Shown: positions 43,150 to 52,024, counted from the first letter of the stretch. The stretch: 64,000 nt of DNA from Cryobacterium sp. CG_9.6 (GCF_029893365.1 NZ_JARXUZ010000001.1:1240001-1304000); one strand, 5' to 3'. Translations and numbers: made by a program. Notes: generated from the letters alone by a model not told the origin.

Positions 43150-44070
43150 TCAGAGCACGCTCTTGGGCAGTCGATGCACGGTGACGGCCCCAACAGCGGT
43201 GAACGGATGCAGCGGGTCCGGTGAGGACGAGCCGGTCGGGCCACCGAGACGCGAGTGCCCAACGGCGCTCATCACCGCATAAGCATCACCCGTTGTCCAG
43301 CCCTGCTCGGTGACGAGGAAGTGGAACATATCCTCAAACCCGCGGGTAATGCTTTCCTGAACCGGATCACCCAGGCCAACAAAGATCCACTCGCTGTCGG
43401 TTTCCACCCGCGGCGCGCGGAGGGACATCTGCTTAATGAGCGCGATGCTCACCACCGCGATTCCCTCGGCCTCGATGGCCACGAACGACGACTCGCCTTC
43501 GGCCATGATGGCGTGGATGTCACCGATCGACAGATACGCGCCGTCGACCATCACGGGCAGGTAGACGACCGAACCGGGGCGACAGTCCGTAACGTCCATA
43601 TTTCCGCCCTGAGGATAGGACGGCATGATTGTTGAATTGGTTCCCACCGCCGGAGCGGTTCCGATGCAGCCGATCATGGGCAGTGCCGAGAAGACATGAC
43701 GCTCGGTGACATGCACTCCGTCGGCGTCAATGGGAACGCGGCGTGTGAACATGCCCTCTCCCATGACGTGCTGCAGTGCGCCCGTGCCGGGGAGACTGAC
43801 GGACCAGCCGCAGTCTTTCAGCTGAATGTCATGGATAGTGACCGCCAGTGCGTCGCCCGGTTCAGCACCCTCCACGTAGACCGGCCCGGTGACCGGGTTG
43901 ATCTGTGCCGTGAGGCGCGCCATGTCGTGGTGTTCGTGCAGCTGCGCATAAACCTCGTCGCTGGTTTCGAATCCTATGCGCTCACCAGTGCCGGGAACAA
44001 TGCGAAGCGCGGGGGCTATGTCAGCGGAGAAGCCGGCCTGACCGTGGCTTTTATCGAGAAAGTGATCCAC
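43150..44070 (-). CDS. Acetamidase/formamidase-family protein
   Basis: A 306-residue metal-dependent amidase of the FmdA/AmdA family, which hydrolyses formamide, acetamide or similar short amides to ammonia and an acid. Conserved blocks: VYVEGAEPGDALAVTI, GCIGTAPAVGTNSTIMPS and YPQGGNMDVTDCRPGS, then VYLPVMVDGAYLSIGDIHA, the metal-site region. The start is GTG. It begins three bases after the stop of the upstream APC permease, so both form one transcript with a likely role in importing and breaking down an amide or a related nitrogen source. The true substrate is not evident. Confidence 0.88.
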   Translation of the reverse strand: MDHFLDKSHGQAGFSADIAPALRIVPGTGERIGFETSDEVYAQLHEHHDMARLTAQINPVTGPVYVEGAEPGDALAVTIHDIQLKDCGWSVSLPGTGALQHVMGEGMFTRRVPIDADGVHVTERHVFSALPMIGCIGTAPAVGTNSTIMPSYPQGGNMDVTDCRPGSVVYLPVMVDGAYLSIGDIHAIMAEGESSFVAIEAEGIAVVSIALIKQMSLRAPRVETDSEWIFVGLGDPVQESITRGFEDMFHFLVTEQGWTTGDAYAVMSAVGHSRLGGPTGSSSPDPLHPFTAVGAVTVHRLPKSVL

Positions 44071-44073
44071 GAC

Positions 44074-45522
44074 CTAGACCGCAGCCCGTTCGCCGGTGGC
44101 GGGTGCCTCAAGTGGGCCATCGCCATCGCCGTCGCCTTCGTCGCCGGACAGTGCCGTTGTGCGCCCCGTGAAGCGGTAATACAGGAAGACACCCAGCCCG
44201 AGTACAAGCCAAACGAGGCCGCCGATCTTGGCCAGGTCACTGGCGTTGAGCAGGACGTAGCCGATGATGAGGAATCCGAGAGTGGGTGCCACAAGATGCA
44301 GAAGGTAGTTCGTCGACTTCTTTCGCACGATGTAGTGCACAACGACCGAGACGTGCAGCAGCATGAACCCGAAGAGAGCGCCGAAGTTCACCAGAGCGGC
44401 GATCAGGTCGATCTGACCAACGAAGAACAGCACCAGGACGGCGGAAAGTGCCGACACGAGAAGAATGGCGTTGCGGGGAACCTGTCGCCCACTGATCTCG
44501 CTGAGGAACCGGGGCAGCTGTCGGTCCCGGCTCATCGAGAAGAGCAGTCGAGACGTGGCGGCCTGAGCGGCCATCGCGTTCGCGATACCAATCGCCAGCA
44601 CGTTGACGACAAAGAATGCGGTCGCCCACCCACTGTTGGAAGCGGCTTGCACGACGGTGAAGAACGCGTTGCCGGCCTCACTGTCGCTAAACGTTCCGCG
44701 CCCGGCAGACAGGGCGCTGGCGAGCCAGGTCTGCAGAATGAAGAGGAACGCCACGATGAAGAGTGCCCAGATCATGGCCTTACCGGCGGAGTTGCGACCG
44801 CCGGTTGATTCTTCGGCCATGGTGGAGATTCCATCGAAACCGAGAAAACTGAGCACGGCGATGGAGAGAGCGGCTGCGATCAGTGGGCCGCTCACCTTGC
44901 TTGCGTCCCACAGGGGGGTGATCGTGAACTCTGCGCCGGGGACCGAACCGTTGGACAGGGCGTTCACCGCGATGATGACGAAGATCACGACAAAGACGAG
45001 CTCAATGGCGAGGAAGACGCGGTTCATGAGCTTGATGGATGTGATGCCGAGCAGGTTGATGGCCGTATTGATCCCGACAAAGATGAGCGCCCACATCCAC
45101 CTGGGGGATTCAGGGAAGATCCCAATCATGGATTCGGCCGCGAAGACATAGAGAAGGGTGGGGACCAACAGGTAATCCAGCAGAATGGCCCAGCCGGCGA
45201 AGAATCCGGCTGTGGGGTGGATACCGCGCCCCACGTAGGAGAAGACCGAGCCGGCGAGAGGGATTGACTTCGCCATCTGCGCATAGGCGAGAGCCGTGAA
45301 GATCATGGCGATGAGGCCAATGAGATAGACCAGCGGCACCATTCCTTCTGACGCGTTGTAGACGGTGCCGAAAATGGCCCAGGGGGCAATGGGCACCATG
45401 AAGATGAGCCCATAAACAAGGAGATCGGCGGTGGAGACGGAGCGCTTCAGCTGCTGTTTGTATCCAAAGGACTCGAGCTGTTGCTGCGGGTTGAGTTCCG
45501 GTGAGCTGGGGGATGCGGTCAT
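44074..45522 (-). CDS. APC-family amino acid/amine permease
   Basis: A 482-residue transporter with about 12 membrane segments and the APC signatures: VYGLIFMVPIAPWAIFG in TM1, FSYVGRGIHPTAGFFAGWA, and SFLGFDGISTMAEES in TM6. The Asp/Gly-rich C-terminal tail (DEGDGDGDG) is cytoplasmic. ATG 45522 begins a normal N-terminus; the frame upstream is non-coding read-through. It is transcribed with the acetamidase and is divergent from a GntR/FCD regulator, suggesting substrate-induced expression (inference). Candidate substrates are amides, amines or amino acids. Confidence 0.88.
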   Translation of the reverse strand: MTASPSSPELNPQQQLESFGYKQQLKRSVSTADLLVYGLIFMVPIAPWAIFGTVYNASEGMVPLVYLIGLIAMIFTALAYAQMAKSIPLAGSVFSYVGRGIHPTAGFFAGWAILLDYLLVPTLLYVFAAESMIGIFPESPRWMWALIFVGINTAINLLGITSIKLMNRVFLAIELVFVVIFVIIAVNALSNGSVPGAEFTITPLWDASKVSGPLIAAALSIAVLSFLGFDGISTMAEESTGGRNSAGKAMIWALFIVAFLFILQTWLASALSAGRGTFSDSEAGNAFFTVVQAASNSGWATAFFVVNVLAIGIANAMAAQAATSRLLFSMSRDRQLPRFLSEISGRQVPRNAILLVSALSAVLVLFFVGQIDLIAALVNFGALFGFMLLHVSVVVHYIVRKKSTNYLLHLVAPTLGFLIIGYVLLNASDLAKIGGLVWLVLGLGVFLYYRFTGRTTALSGDEGDGDGDGPLEAPATGERAAV

Positions 45523-45667
45523 CGGGTGTTCTTTCTGTGGAAGAAGGGGGTACGCGTCAGTAATCAATCGGAGCGTAGTGAGAGGGCCCGCGGATCCGTG
45601 ATGTGTGCACTGGATTCCCTCAATGTCGGGTGCAGAGGAGGGCTGACGCTTAGCTTGTCGTATAAAG

Positions 45668-45695
45668 GGTCTCGTTACAAGACCATTTATCTGGT
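45668..45695. promoter_or_regulatory. Inverted repeats between APC and gntR genes
   Basis: Two overlapping inverted repeats: GGTCT (45668-45672) with AGACC (45680-45684), and ACCA (45682-45685) with TGGT (45692-45695) around TTTATC. They lie in the AT-richer part of the divergent intergenic region, the expected location for GntR-family binding. Confidence 0.4.
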
Positions 45696-45758
45696 TTAAT
45701 ATGGACGAAACATCCCGACTCACCTCATGGCCCGAAAATCCGACCAGAGAGCACGTTG

Positions 45759-46565
45759 ATGACCGCACCGACTCCGGCACAGCCGCCACCCGAACTGACG
45801 TTCCCGCCATCGCGAACCGACCTCACGGGCACGCTTGCGACACCCCTGAGTCCCACATTGCGAGCGGATGAGATCACGGACCGTCTCATCACAGCGATCG
45901 CTATCGGTGAGTATCTGCCCGGATCAAAACTGCCCACCGAACGAGAATTGGCAGCATCCCTACGAGTGGGCCGGATGACGGTGCGGTCGGCAATTGCGCG
46001 CCTCGTGGAGGAGGGGTTGCTCGAAACTCAGCGCGGCCGTGGCGGCGGTTCCTTTGTGCGAGAGCAGTGGGCGTCTTCGTCCAACGCTTCCGTGCACCGA
46101 ACCCTGTCCGCGCGGTGGGACGTGATCCGGGACACCTATGAGGCGGTAGGTCGACTTCAGGGAACGATTGCGAGAGCAGCCGCCGAGAAGCGAACCGACG
46201 AGGATGTGACGCAACTGCGCCGGCACCTGGAACTCTTTCGGGAGGCAGAGTCAGGTCCCCAGTCGCAGCGCGCCGACGAGCTGCTGCACATTGCCATCTG
46301 TGCGGCTGCCCACAATGAGATCCTCACATCCGTTCTCCTCGACCTGGAATCCCGGGTGAGCATTGCAGCCCCGGCACACCTCTGGGGCGCAACGGACGGA
46401 ATGCGCACCATGGAAGAGCGTGCTCTCGTCGATCATGAAAACCTCGTCGACGCCATCTGTGATCAGCGGGCTGCCGATGCCGGTTCCATTGCGTTCGAGC
46501 ACGCACGCATAGACATCGAGTTGATGGAGGACGTACTGCTCCGAGCCGGTGCCGCGAACACGTAG
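45759..46565 (+). CDS. GntR-family regulator (FadR/FCD type)
   Basis: A 268-residue regulator. The winged helix is classical: GEYLPGSKLPTERELAASLRV, then GRMTVRSAIARLVEEGLLET and RGRGGGSFV. The C-terminal helical FCD domain follows, with RADELLHIAICAAAHNEIL holding metal-binding His. Such FCD proteins bind small carboxylates or amino acids. ATG 45759 is preferred over the adjacent TTG. It is divergent from the APC permease/acetamidase unit and most likely controls it. Confidence 0.88.
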   Translation: MTAPTPAQPPPELTFPPSRTDLTGTLATPLSPTLRADEITDRLITAIAIGEYLPGSKLPTERELAASLRVGRMTVRSAIARLVEEGLLETQRGRGGGSFVREQWASSSNASVHRTLSARWDVIRDTYEAVGRLQGTIARAAAEKRTDEDVTQLRRHLELFREAESGPQSQRADELLHIAICAAAHNEILTSVLLDLESRVSIAAPAHLWGATDGMRTMEERALVDHENLVDAICDQRAADAGSIAFEHARIDIELMEDVLLRAGAANT

Positions 46566-46623
46566 GTCACGACGCCGGTGTCACATCACGTTCCGGCGCT
46601 GCGGCGCCGGAGCGATGAAAAAC

Positions 46624-47646
46624 TCAGTGCTGGCCGCCGGCCTCGGGGCGAAGGCGAATCAAGCGCTGGGGGCCATCCTCTTGAAGTTCGGCGAGATCGC
46701 TGCGCGAGGCGAGGAAATCGGTGAAGGAACGGTAGCCCAGCGGCTTCTCGTTGAACGCGGGGTCCATGCGACGCATCTGGTTTTTGACCGTGCCCGTGTT
46801 GAGCCACTCGTCAGCATCACCCTTGGCGTGACCGATCTGTAGCGCACGCACCAGGAGCTCCGTGGCAACCGTTTGGGGGTCGGTGTCCTCGGCCGGGTCG
46901 AGATCGTCGAACGGGAGGTCATCGGTGTGCGAAAACATCGGAATTGTGGTGAGCGTGCGGGTCTTTGCGGGGGCGGGTTCCGGCTGCTTTTCCACAGGCT
47001 CCGACGCCTTCTTGCTCGACCGGCGCCGATCGCTTCCGGAGGAAGCGGGGAGGGACGACGGAGTGACCTTCTCGATCCCCGGAAGAGAATCGTAATCCTC
47101 GAACTCGTCGCAGGCTGCCGCCAGTGACGTGCTCGTCGAACCCGCTACGCCGATACCCACCACAAAGCGACCCAGCCGCTTCGACTTCTGGGCCAGAGCG
47201 ATGTAATCGGAGTCACCGGCAACGATGATGACGTGGGTCAGGTCGGGCAGGCGAAAAAGGTCCTCGACCACATCAACGGCGAGGCGGATGTCTGCACCGT
47301 TCTTCGTTCCCCGTGTTGTCGCGGTGAACAGCTGGGTGAGGTCCACCGCTCGCGACATCAGCTGACGCTGGTAATTCGCGTTGACTGGAACAGACCAGTC
47401 CGCGTATGCGCGGTTGACCACAAGTGCGCCAAACGACGCTGCGAAATCGATGATGGCATTGAAGTCGACCGTGGCGGCAGCGAGTCGCGCTGCGATCTCG
47501 GGGTCGGCATCCGCTCGCAATTTGTCAAAATCACGAATCCCGTCGCGCTGGAACGCATTACGTCCGTGCAGCTGCTGATAGCGGGAGATGACGATGTTGT
47601 CGAAGTCGATATAGAGGCCAACGCGTGCATCGTTTGGTTCGGTCAT
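46624..47646 (-). CDS. NYN-domain nuclease with C-terminal OST-HTH/LOTUS domain
   Basis: The 340-residue protein starts with a NYN (PIN-like) domain: VGLYIDFDNIVI with D14 and D16, NGADIRLAVDVVEDL near 116-130 and IIVAGDSDYIALA near 140-152 provide the acidic cluster for metal-dependent RNA cleavage. A disordered Ser/Lys/Pro linker (about 195-255) leads to an OST-HTH/LOTUS-like domain (about 258-335: TELLVRALQIGHAKGDADEW, then YRSFTDFLASRSDLAEL), an RNA-binding module. This NYN-LOTUS layout is also seen in eukaryotic MARF1/limkain-type proteins. Function in bacteria is not settled. AAGGAG precedes ATG 47646. Standalone gene. Confidence 0.86.
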   Translation of the reverse strand: MTEPNDARVGLYIDFDNIVISRYQQLHGRNAFQRDGIRDFDKLRADADPEIAARLAAATVDFNAIIDFAASFGALVVNRAYADWSVPVNANYQRQLMSRAVDLTQLFTATTRGTKNGADIRLAVDVVEDLFRLPDLTHVIIVAGDSDYIALAQKSKRLGRFVVGIGVAGSTSTSLAAACDEFEDYDSLPGIEKVTPSSLPASSGSDRRRSSKKASEPVEKQPEPAPAKTRTLTTIPMFSHTDDLPFDDLDPAEDTDPQTVATELLVRALQIGHAKGDADEWLNTGTVKNQMRRMDPAFNEKPLGYRSFTDFLASRSDLAELQEDGPQRLIRLRPEAGGQH

Positions 47647-47828
47647 AGTGAGCTCCTTAGCCGCCTGCGGAAGACTCAGTTGCGATCCGGTACCTCCAGT
47701 CTGAGGGGAGTGAGGTCGCAACAGCAACTCGGATACTGACCCCGCGCGCGGGGGGCCACGTTGAGGGGTGAGTTTGGCGCTCGGAGTGGGCCGTTGAAAG
47801 CCACTCCACAGGCGTGCTACCTTGCAGC

Positions 47829-48227
47829 GTGACTCATGACTTTGCTCTCAACGCCCTTGGAGACGAGCGCTTCGTCTCGCTCACAACCTTTCGGAAGACC
47901 GGCGAAGAGGTGTCGACTCCGGTGTGGATAGCAAGGGACGGTGATGCCCTCGTGGCTACCACCCCGCAGGGCAGCGGAAAGGTGAAGCGGCTGCGCAACA
48001 GTGGGCGGGTTGTGCTGCGCCCCTGCGACCGAATGGGCAAGGTGGCGCCGGGAGCAGTCTCCGTCTCGGCACAGGCAGAGATTGTGGCCGGCAGCGACGT
48101 GGAAGACCAACTAACCGTCATCTTTCTCGCAAAGTACAAGCTCGAATACAGAATTTTCATGTTTATTGAGCGCCTCGGCAAGAAGGGCCGCCAGGATCGC
48201 GTCATGCTGAGAATCACGACCGCCTGA
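47829..48227 (+). CDS. PPOX-class flavin/F420-type oxidoreductase
   Basis: A split-barrel protein of about 132 residues of the pyridoxamine-phosphate-oxidase-like class: LGDERFVSLTTFRKTGEEVSTPV, then GKVKRLRNSGRVVLRPCDRMG and a C-terminal basic FIERLGKKGRQDRVML. The RNxxxVxLRPC pattern is typical of actinobacterial F420/FMN-dependent members. The reaction is unknown. The GTG at 47829 gives the usual N-terminus (THDFALNALG); an in-frame start at 47814 is possible. No partner gene is adjacent. Confidence 0.8.
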   Translation: MTHDFALNALGDERFVSLTTFRKTGEEVSTPVWIARDGDALVATTPQGSGKVKRLRNSGRVVLRPCDRMGKVAPGAVSVSAQAEIVAGSDVEDQLTVIFLAKYKLEYRIFMFIERLGKKGRQDRVMLRITTA

Positions 48228-48262
48228 GACCGGCATCCGCTCGGATGCTCAGTGTGTCAGCG

Positions 48263-49357
48263 TCATGCCGGAGGAATCAGCACGAGGTTTCCCACGTGGC
48301 GCTTCTCCAGGAAGTCGCGCTGGGCGGTGGCAATCTCGCGCAGGGGATAGGTGCGAGCGAGCAGCGGACGAATCTCGCCGCGCTCGACGTAGCCAACCAC
48401 ATCGGCAAACACATGCTCGTCCCACGCCGTGCAGCCGATGATGCGCAGGTCGCTGAGGTACAAGGTGCGTAAGTCAAGGTCGACGAGGGGGCCAGCGATT
48501 GCCCCAGAGGTGACGTAGCAACCACCGCGACGCAGTACGGCGAGCATGCTGCTAAACCCCGGGCCGGCTACGTTGTCGATCACGACGTCCACGCTTCGGG
48601 CACCCAACTGAGAGAGCGGGTCCTGGCCTCTCTCCAGAACTCGATCCGCCCCAATCTCGAGCACACGATCGCGTTTACTGGCACTGGCAATACCGATGAC
48701 GTAGGCGCCACGTCGTTTTGCCAGTTGAACGATGGCCGATCCCACCCCGCCGGAGGCGCCGGGTACGAGCACTCGCGTGCCCACCGTGATTCCTGCCCGG
48801 CTCACCATGTTCTCCGCGGTGCCGTACGCGCAGGGAATTGTGGCCAGCTCGGCGTCACTCCAGGCGCTCTCAACCGGGAACACGTCCCGGGCTCGCACCA
48901 CCGTGAACTGGGCAAAGGCGCCATCCAGATCGGAACCGAGCCACTCCGTGCTGTGCGAATCTGAACCGTCTCCGAGAGGCATACACGAGCGGATGAGGAC
49001 ACGAGCGCCCACGAGACCCTCATCGACCCCCGGGCCAACGGCAACAACACGACCACAACAATCGCTGCCCTGAATCAGCGGAAACGGTGTGGCTCCCTTC
49101 CAGCCGCTCTCGCGGTCATCTGCTGAGTCGTCTGTGGCGGTTGAGGCAGACGACGAATACCAGCCGAGCCTTGTATTGATGTCAGTGTTGTTCACGCCTG
49201 CCGCGAGGACACGAACCAGCACCTCACCCGGCCCGGCCGCTGGTTGGGCAACCTCGCTCAGCACAAGTTGGTCAAAGTCCCCAACGCCCTGAGTGACAAC
49301 AGCGGTCATGGTCGCCGTCTTGGGCAGGGGGACCGAACTGCCATGCCGCTGGATCAT
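48263..49357 (-). CDS. MDR-family zinc-type alcohol dehydrogenase/quinone reductase
   Basis: A 364-residue medium-chain reductase: GEVLVRVLAAGVNNTDINTR at the N-terminus, GSDCCGRVVAVGPGVDEG in the catalytic domain, and the nucleotide loop VLVPGASGGVGSAIVQLA. It lacks the full structural zinc cysteine set, which favours a quinone-reductase-like enzyme. The divergent MarR regulator 128 bases away may control it (inference). The start is ATG 49357. Confidence 0.87.
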   Translation of the reverse strand: MIQRHGSSVPLPKTATMTAVVTQGVGDFDQLVLSEVAQPAAGPGEVLVRVLAAGVNNTDINTRLGWYSSSASTATDDSADDRESGWKGATPFPLIQGSDCCGRVVAVGPGVDEGLVGARVLIRSCMPLGDGSDSHSTEWLGSDLDGAFAQFTVVRARDVFPVESAWSDAELATIPCAYGTAENMVSRAGITVGTRVLVPGASGGVGSAIVQLAKRRGAYVIGIASASKRDRVLEIGADRVLERGQDPLSQLGARSVDVVIDNVAGPGFSSMLAVLRRGGCYVTSGAIAGPLVDLDLRTLYLSDLRIIGCTAWDEHVFADVVGYVERGEIRPLLARTYPLREIATAQRDFLEKRHVGNLVLIPPA

Positions 49358-49485
49358 GCTTCAAGTGTCTCAGGAAGTAGCAGATCTCCGCTTGGGTAGA
49401 CGCACCGTGATCTGGACATGTGCTGAGATTAGCAATATCCTTTATCACTTTCGCTCCTGACAGCGCGTGCTCTAAAGTTAGATAT

Positions 49486-49935
49486 ATGGCTGAAAGTGAT
49501 GACGCAGGGATCCGTGACTCTCTCATGCAGCTCCTTGATCGGCAGCTGAGGTTCCGTCGACACGTTCAGGAAGAGTTGGGAGTCGATTCTGCCGGGCTGA
49601 CCGCCATGATTCACCTGGCCGGTGCCGGGTCGGACACTCCCACAGCAATCGCGGCCAATCTGGAAAGATCGACTGCGGCGACATCGCTGGTGCTGAATCG
49701 GCTTGAGAACGCTGGACACATCTCCCGGCAACCGCACCCGAGCGACCGGCGCAAGGTGGTTGTTGTGCCAGCGCCGGCATCTCTCGTGACGGCGTATAAG
49801 ACCGCCAATCCGGTAATGGTGGGTATCGACCAGCGCGCGGCAGCGCTGACCCCCGCCGAGCAATCGACGGTTGCAGGATTTCTGCACAGTCTTGTTGGCC
49901 TGTATGAGGATGCGCTGCGCGAAGCGAAGCTGTAG
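49486..49935 (+). CDS. MarR-family regulator upstream of heliorhodopsin
   Basis: A 149-residue winged-helix protein: HVQEELGVDSAGLTAMIHLA, then TPTAIAANLERSTAATSLVL, NRLENAGHISRQ and the wing PHPSDRRKVVVVPA. This is the standard MarR DNA-binding domain with terminal dimerisation helices. ATG 49486 is chosen; the frame upstream is intergenic. It lies between the divergent MDR gene and the co-oriented heliorhodopsin gene, so either could be its target. A 215-base AT-rich gap separates it from the latter. Confidence 0.86.
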   Translation: MAESDDAGIRDSLMQLLDRQLRFRRHVQEELGVDSAGLTAMIHLAGAGSDTPTAIAANLERSTAATSLVLNRLENAGHISRQPHPSDRRKVVVVPAPASLVTAYKTANPVMVGIDQRAAALTPAEQSTVAGFLHSLVGLYEDALREAKL

Positions 49936-50008
49936 TCCGAACAGACTCCGTGAGGGAACTCGGCTGCGCGTCTTCGCGTTTCGTCGTGTGGGGATTTCAG
50001 GAAGAAAC

Positions 50009-50036
50009 TTACTCAATTGCTAATAATATTTACAAT
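50009..50036 (+). promoter_or_regulatory. Candidate promoter of the heliorhodopsin gene
   Basis: TTACTC (50009-50014) and TACAAT (50031-50036), 16 bases apart, within a strikingly AT-rich island (about 49990-50050) in otherwise GC-rich DNA. The start codon is 115 bases downstream, so a sizeable leader is implied. Confidence 0.4.
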
Positions 50037-50150
50037 CTCCTGTTATTCTTTTGATCACGGCCGCTCACGCTGAATCAGTTTCGTCTGGGAATGATGTGGT
50101 GGCCGTTCGTTGAACCACCGACCACTGCCACGACTCTGCTGAGGGACACC

Positions 50151-50945
50151 ATGACTGAAAATTTGACCATGCCTGCCACTGCGGTGGGGGTGACCCCTCA
50201 GCGGCTGAAGAACCTTCGTCGCTGGAACGGTGGCCTTGCTGCTCTGCACCTGGGCCAGGCCGTAGCGATACTCGTGCTGACGACCGACTTCGCGATTCCG
50301 GTGTTGACCTCGTACATCGACGGCCCTCCAGGATCTGGTGAAGGAGCCGGGCTTGTCACCGCGACCCTCTTCAACCTGACCATCGGGTATGTCGTTGCTG
50401 CCTTCCTTGCTCTTGCCGGCTTAGATCACCTCCTGACGGCCACGATCGGGCGCGGAATCTACGAACGTGACCTCAAGCGCGGAATCAACCGCTTCCGATG
50501 GGCCGAATACTCCGTCAGCGCCACTCTCATGGTCATTGTCATTGCGGTGTACTGGGGTGTCGTCTCGATTAACGCCCTCATTGTCGTTGCCGGTGCCAAC
50601 ATCGCCATGATCTGTTTCGGCTACCTGCAGGAACGAATGAACCCTCCAGGCCGTACGTCAACCAGCATGATCCCCTTCTGGTTCGGCGCGCTCGTGGGTA
50701 TTACACCGTGGATCGCGATGTTCATCAACATTCCCCTGTACAGCGATGCGCCGAGATACATCTTCGTCATCCTGATTGTTCAGGGAATCTTCTTCTTCTG
50801 CTTCGGTCTCAACCAGTGGCTTCAGTACCGGGGAATTGGCCGGTGGGCGGATTATGCCTTCGGTGAGAAGACCTACCTGGTGCTCAGCTTGGCCGCAAAG
50901 TCTCTGCTGGCCTGGAACATCTTCGCGGTGTCGCTCGTCTCATAA
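50151..50945 (+). CDS. Heliorhodopsin (retinal-binding photoreceptor)
   Basis: A 264-residue seven-helix membrane protein of the heliorhodopsin family, whose members bind all-trans retinal and sit with the N-terminus inside, opposite to type 1 rhodopsins. Visible signatures: RRWNGGLAALHLGQAVAILV in TM1, RFRWAEYSVSATLM in TM3 with the counterion-type E119, and TM7 SLAAKSLLAWNIF with the Schiff-base lysine K250. Length and the Glu-Lys spacing fit the family. The ATG at 50151 follows GAGGGA. No retinal-forming oxygenase (Blh/Brp type) or carotenoid gene is in the window. The biological role of heliorhodopsins is not settled; light sensing is favoured over ion pumping. A MarR gene precedes it. 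Confidence 0.92.
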   Translation: MTENLTMPATAVGVTPQRLKNLRRWNGGLAALHLGQAVAILVLTTDFAIPVLTSYIDGPPGSGEGAGLVTATLFNLTIGYVVAAFLALAGLDHLLTATIGRGIYERDLKRGINRFRWAEYSVSATLMVIVIAVYWGVVSINALIVVAGANIAMICFGYLQERMNPPGRTSTSMIPFWFGALVGITPWIAMFINIPLYSDAPRYIFVILIVQGIFFFCFGLNQWLQYRGIGRWADYAFGEKTYLVLSLAAKSLLAWNIFAVSLVS

Positions 50946-50956
50946 ACGCTGTGGTC

Positions 50957-51011
50957 GCAGACCGGAATCACCGCTTCTGGCAGGTATAGCCACGAACAGG
51001 TTCCGGTCTGC
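50957..51011 (+). terminator. Long inverted repeat after the heliorhodopsin gene
   Basis: GCAGACCGGAA (50957-50967) and TTCCGGTCTGC (51001-51011) are perfect 11-base inverted arms separated by 33 bases. The large loop and lack of a U-tract make it an unusual terminator; it could be a structured 3' UTR. Confidence 0.45.
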
Positions 51012-51109
51012 AGTACCGTCAGAACAGAACGCCTGCGCTCGAACCTGAGTGCAGTGCATTGCTGTTCGGCGCAACGGGGGATCACATCGGTACGACACGT
51101 CGGGCGAGA

Positions 51110-52024
51110 ATGGTGTGGTTCAGGCCCACTCGCAGCACCTGGGTCATCGGAGCCATCGTCGCTGTCATCGCCCTTGTGTTCGCAGTTGCCGGAGGGTTTT
51201 CACCTGCAGCTCCGGAGGCTCCGGCAGCGGCCACGGCAACGCCAGAACCAGGATTTTCCGAAGGGTCACCGGGTGGCCCCGCAACATCCACCGCGACCGA
51301 CACCACAGCCCTGGCGCTCCTGTCCACCATTCCGGTGAAGGGCAAGGCTGCACGCACGGGTTACGACCGCACCGGCATGTTCGGCTCTGCCTGGCTGGAC
51401 GTTGATCGAAACGGATGCGACACCCGTAACGACATCCTCGCCCGGGACCTCACTTCAACCACTCGTTCGGGAACCTGTCGAGTGATGACCGGCACCCTTG
51501 TCTCGCCCTTCACGGCTGCCTCCATCGACTTCGTTCGAGGTGAGGAGACATCTGCTCACGTGCAGATCGACCACGTAGTGGCGCTCTCGAACGCGTGGCA
51601 AACGGGTGCTCAACAGCTCACACAGGCGCAGCGGATGTCTCTGGCCAACGATCCCATTAATCTCCTGGCCGTGGATGGTCGCTCGAATGCGCAGAAAGGC
51701 GATGGCGATACCGCAACCTGGTTGCCGTCGAACAAGGCATTCCGCTGCGGCTATGTCGCGCGTCAGGTATCCGTGAAGGCCACCTATGGTCTGTGGGTTA
51801 CCCGGGCTGAGCACACTGCGATGACCGGTATCCTCAGTGGTTGTCCGGGAGAGCCGGCCGTAACCTCCTCGTTCGCACCCGATCCGGTGGCTGTATCAGT
51901 TGAGGTGTCGTATGCGAATTGCGACGCGGTGCGAGCTGCGGGAGCTGCTCCGCTCTACGCGGGGGATCCCGGCTACAGCAGCGCACTTGATCGCGACAAC
52001 GATGGAATCGGCTGCGATACCTAA
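51110..52024 (+). CDS. Secreted HNH (DUF1524-type) protein with excalibur calcium-binding domain
   Basis: A 304-residue exported protein. An N-terminal membrane segment (VIGAIVAVIALVFAVAGGF) and a Pro/Ala/Thr-rich spacer precede an HNH-type nuclease core (VQIDHVVALSNAWQTG, then NDPINLLAVDGRSNAQKGDGD), and the C-terminus is an excalibur domain (YANCDAVRAAGAAPLYAGDP, then LDRDNDGIGCDT) with a calcium-loop-like DRDNDGIGC. Such proteins are probably extracellular nucleases acting at the cell surface. ATG 51110 is the start (GGGCGAGA upstream). It follows the heliorhodopsin gene after ~165 bases; no functional link is evident. Confidence 0.85.
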   Translation: MVWFRPTRSTWVIGAIVAVIALVFAVAGGFSPAAPEAPAAATATPEPGFSEGSPGGPATSTATDTTALALLSTIPVKGKAARTGYDRTGMFGSAWLDVDRNGCDTRNDILARDLTSTTRSGTCRVMTGTLVSPFTAASIDFVRGEETSAHVQIDHVVALSNAWQTGAQQLTQAQRMSLANDPINLLAVDGRSNAQKGDGDTATWLPSNKAFRCGYVARQVSVKATYGLWVTRAEHTAMTGILSGCPGEPAVTSSFAPDPVAVSVEVSYANCDAVRAAGAAPLYAGDPGYSSALDRDNDGIGCDT

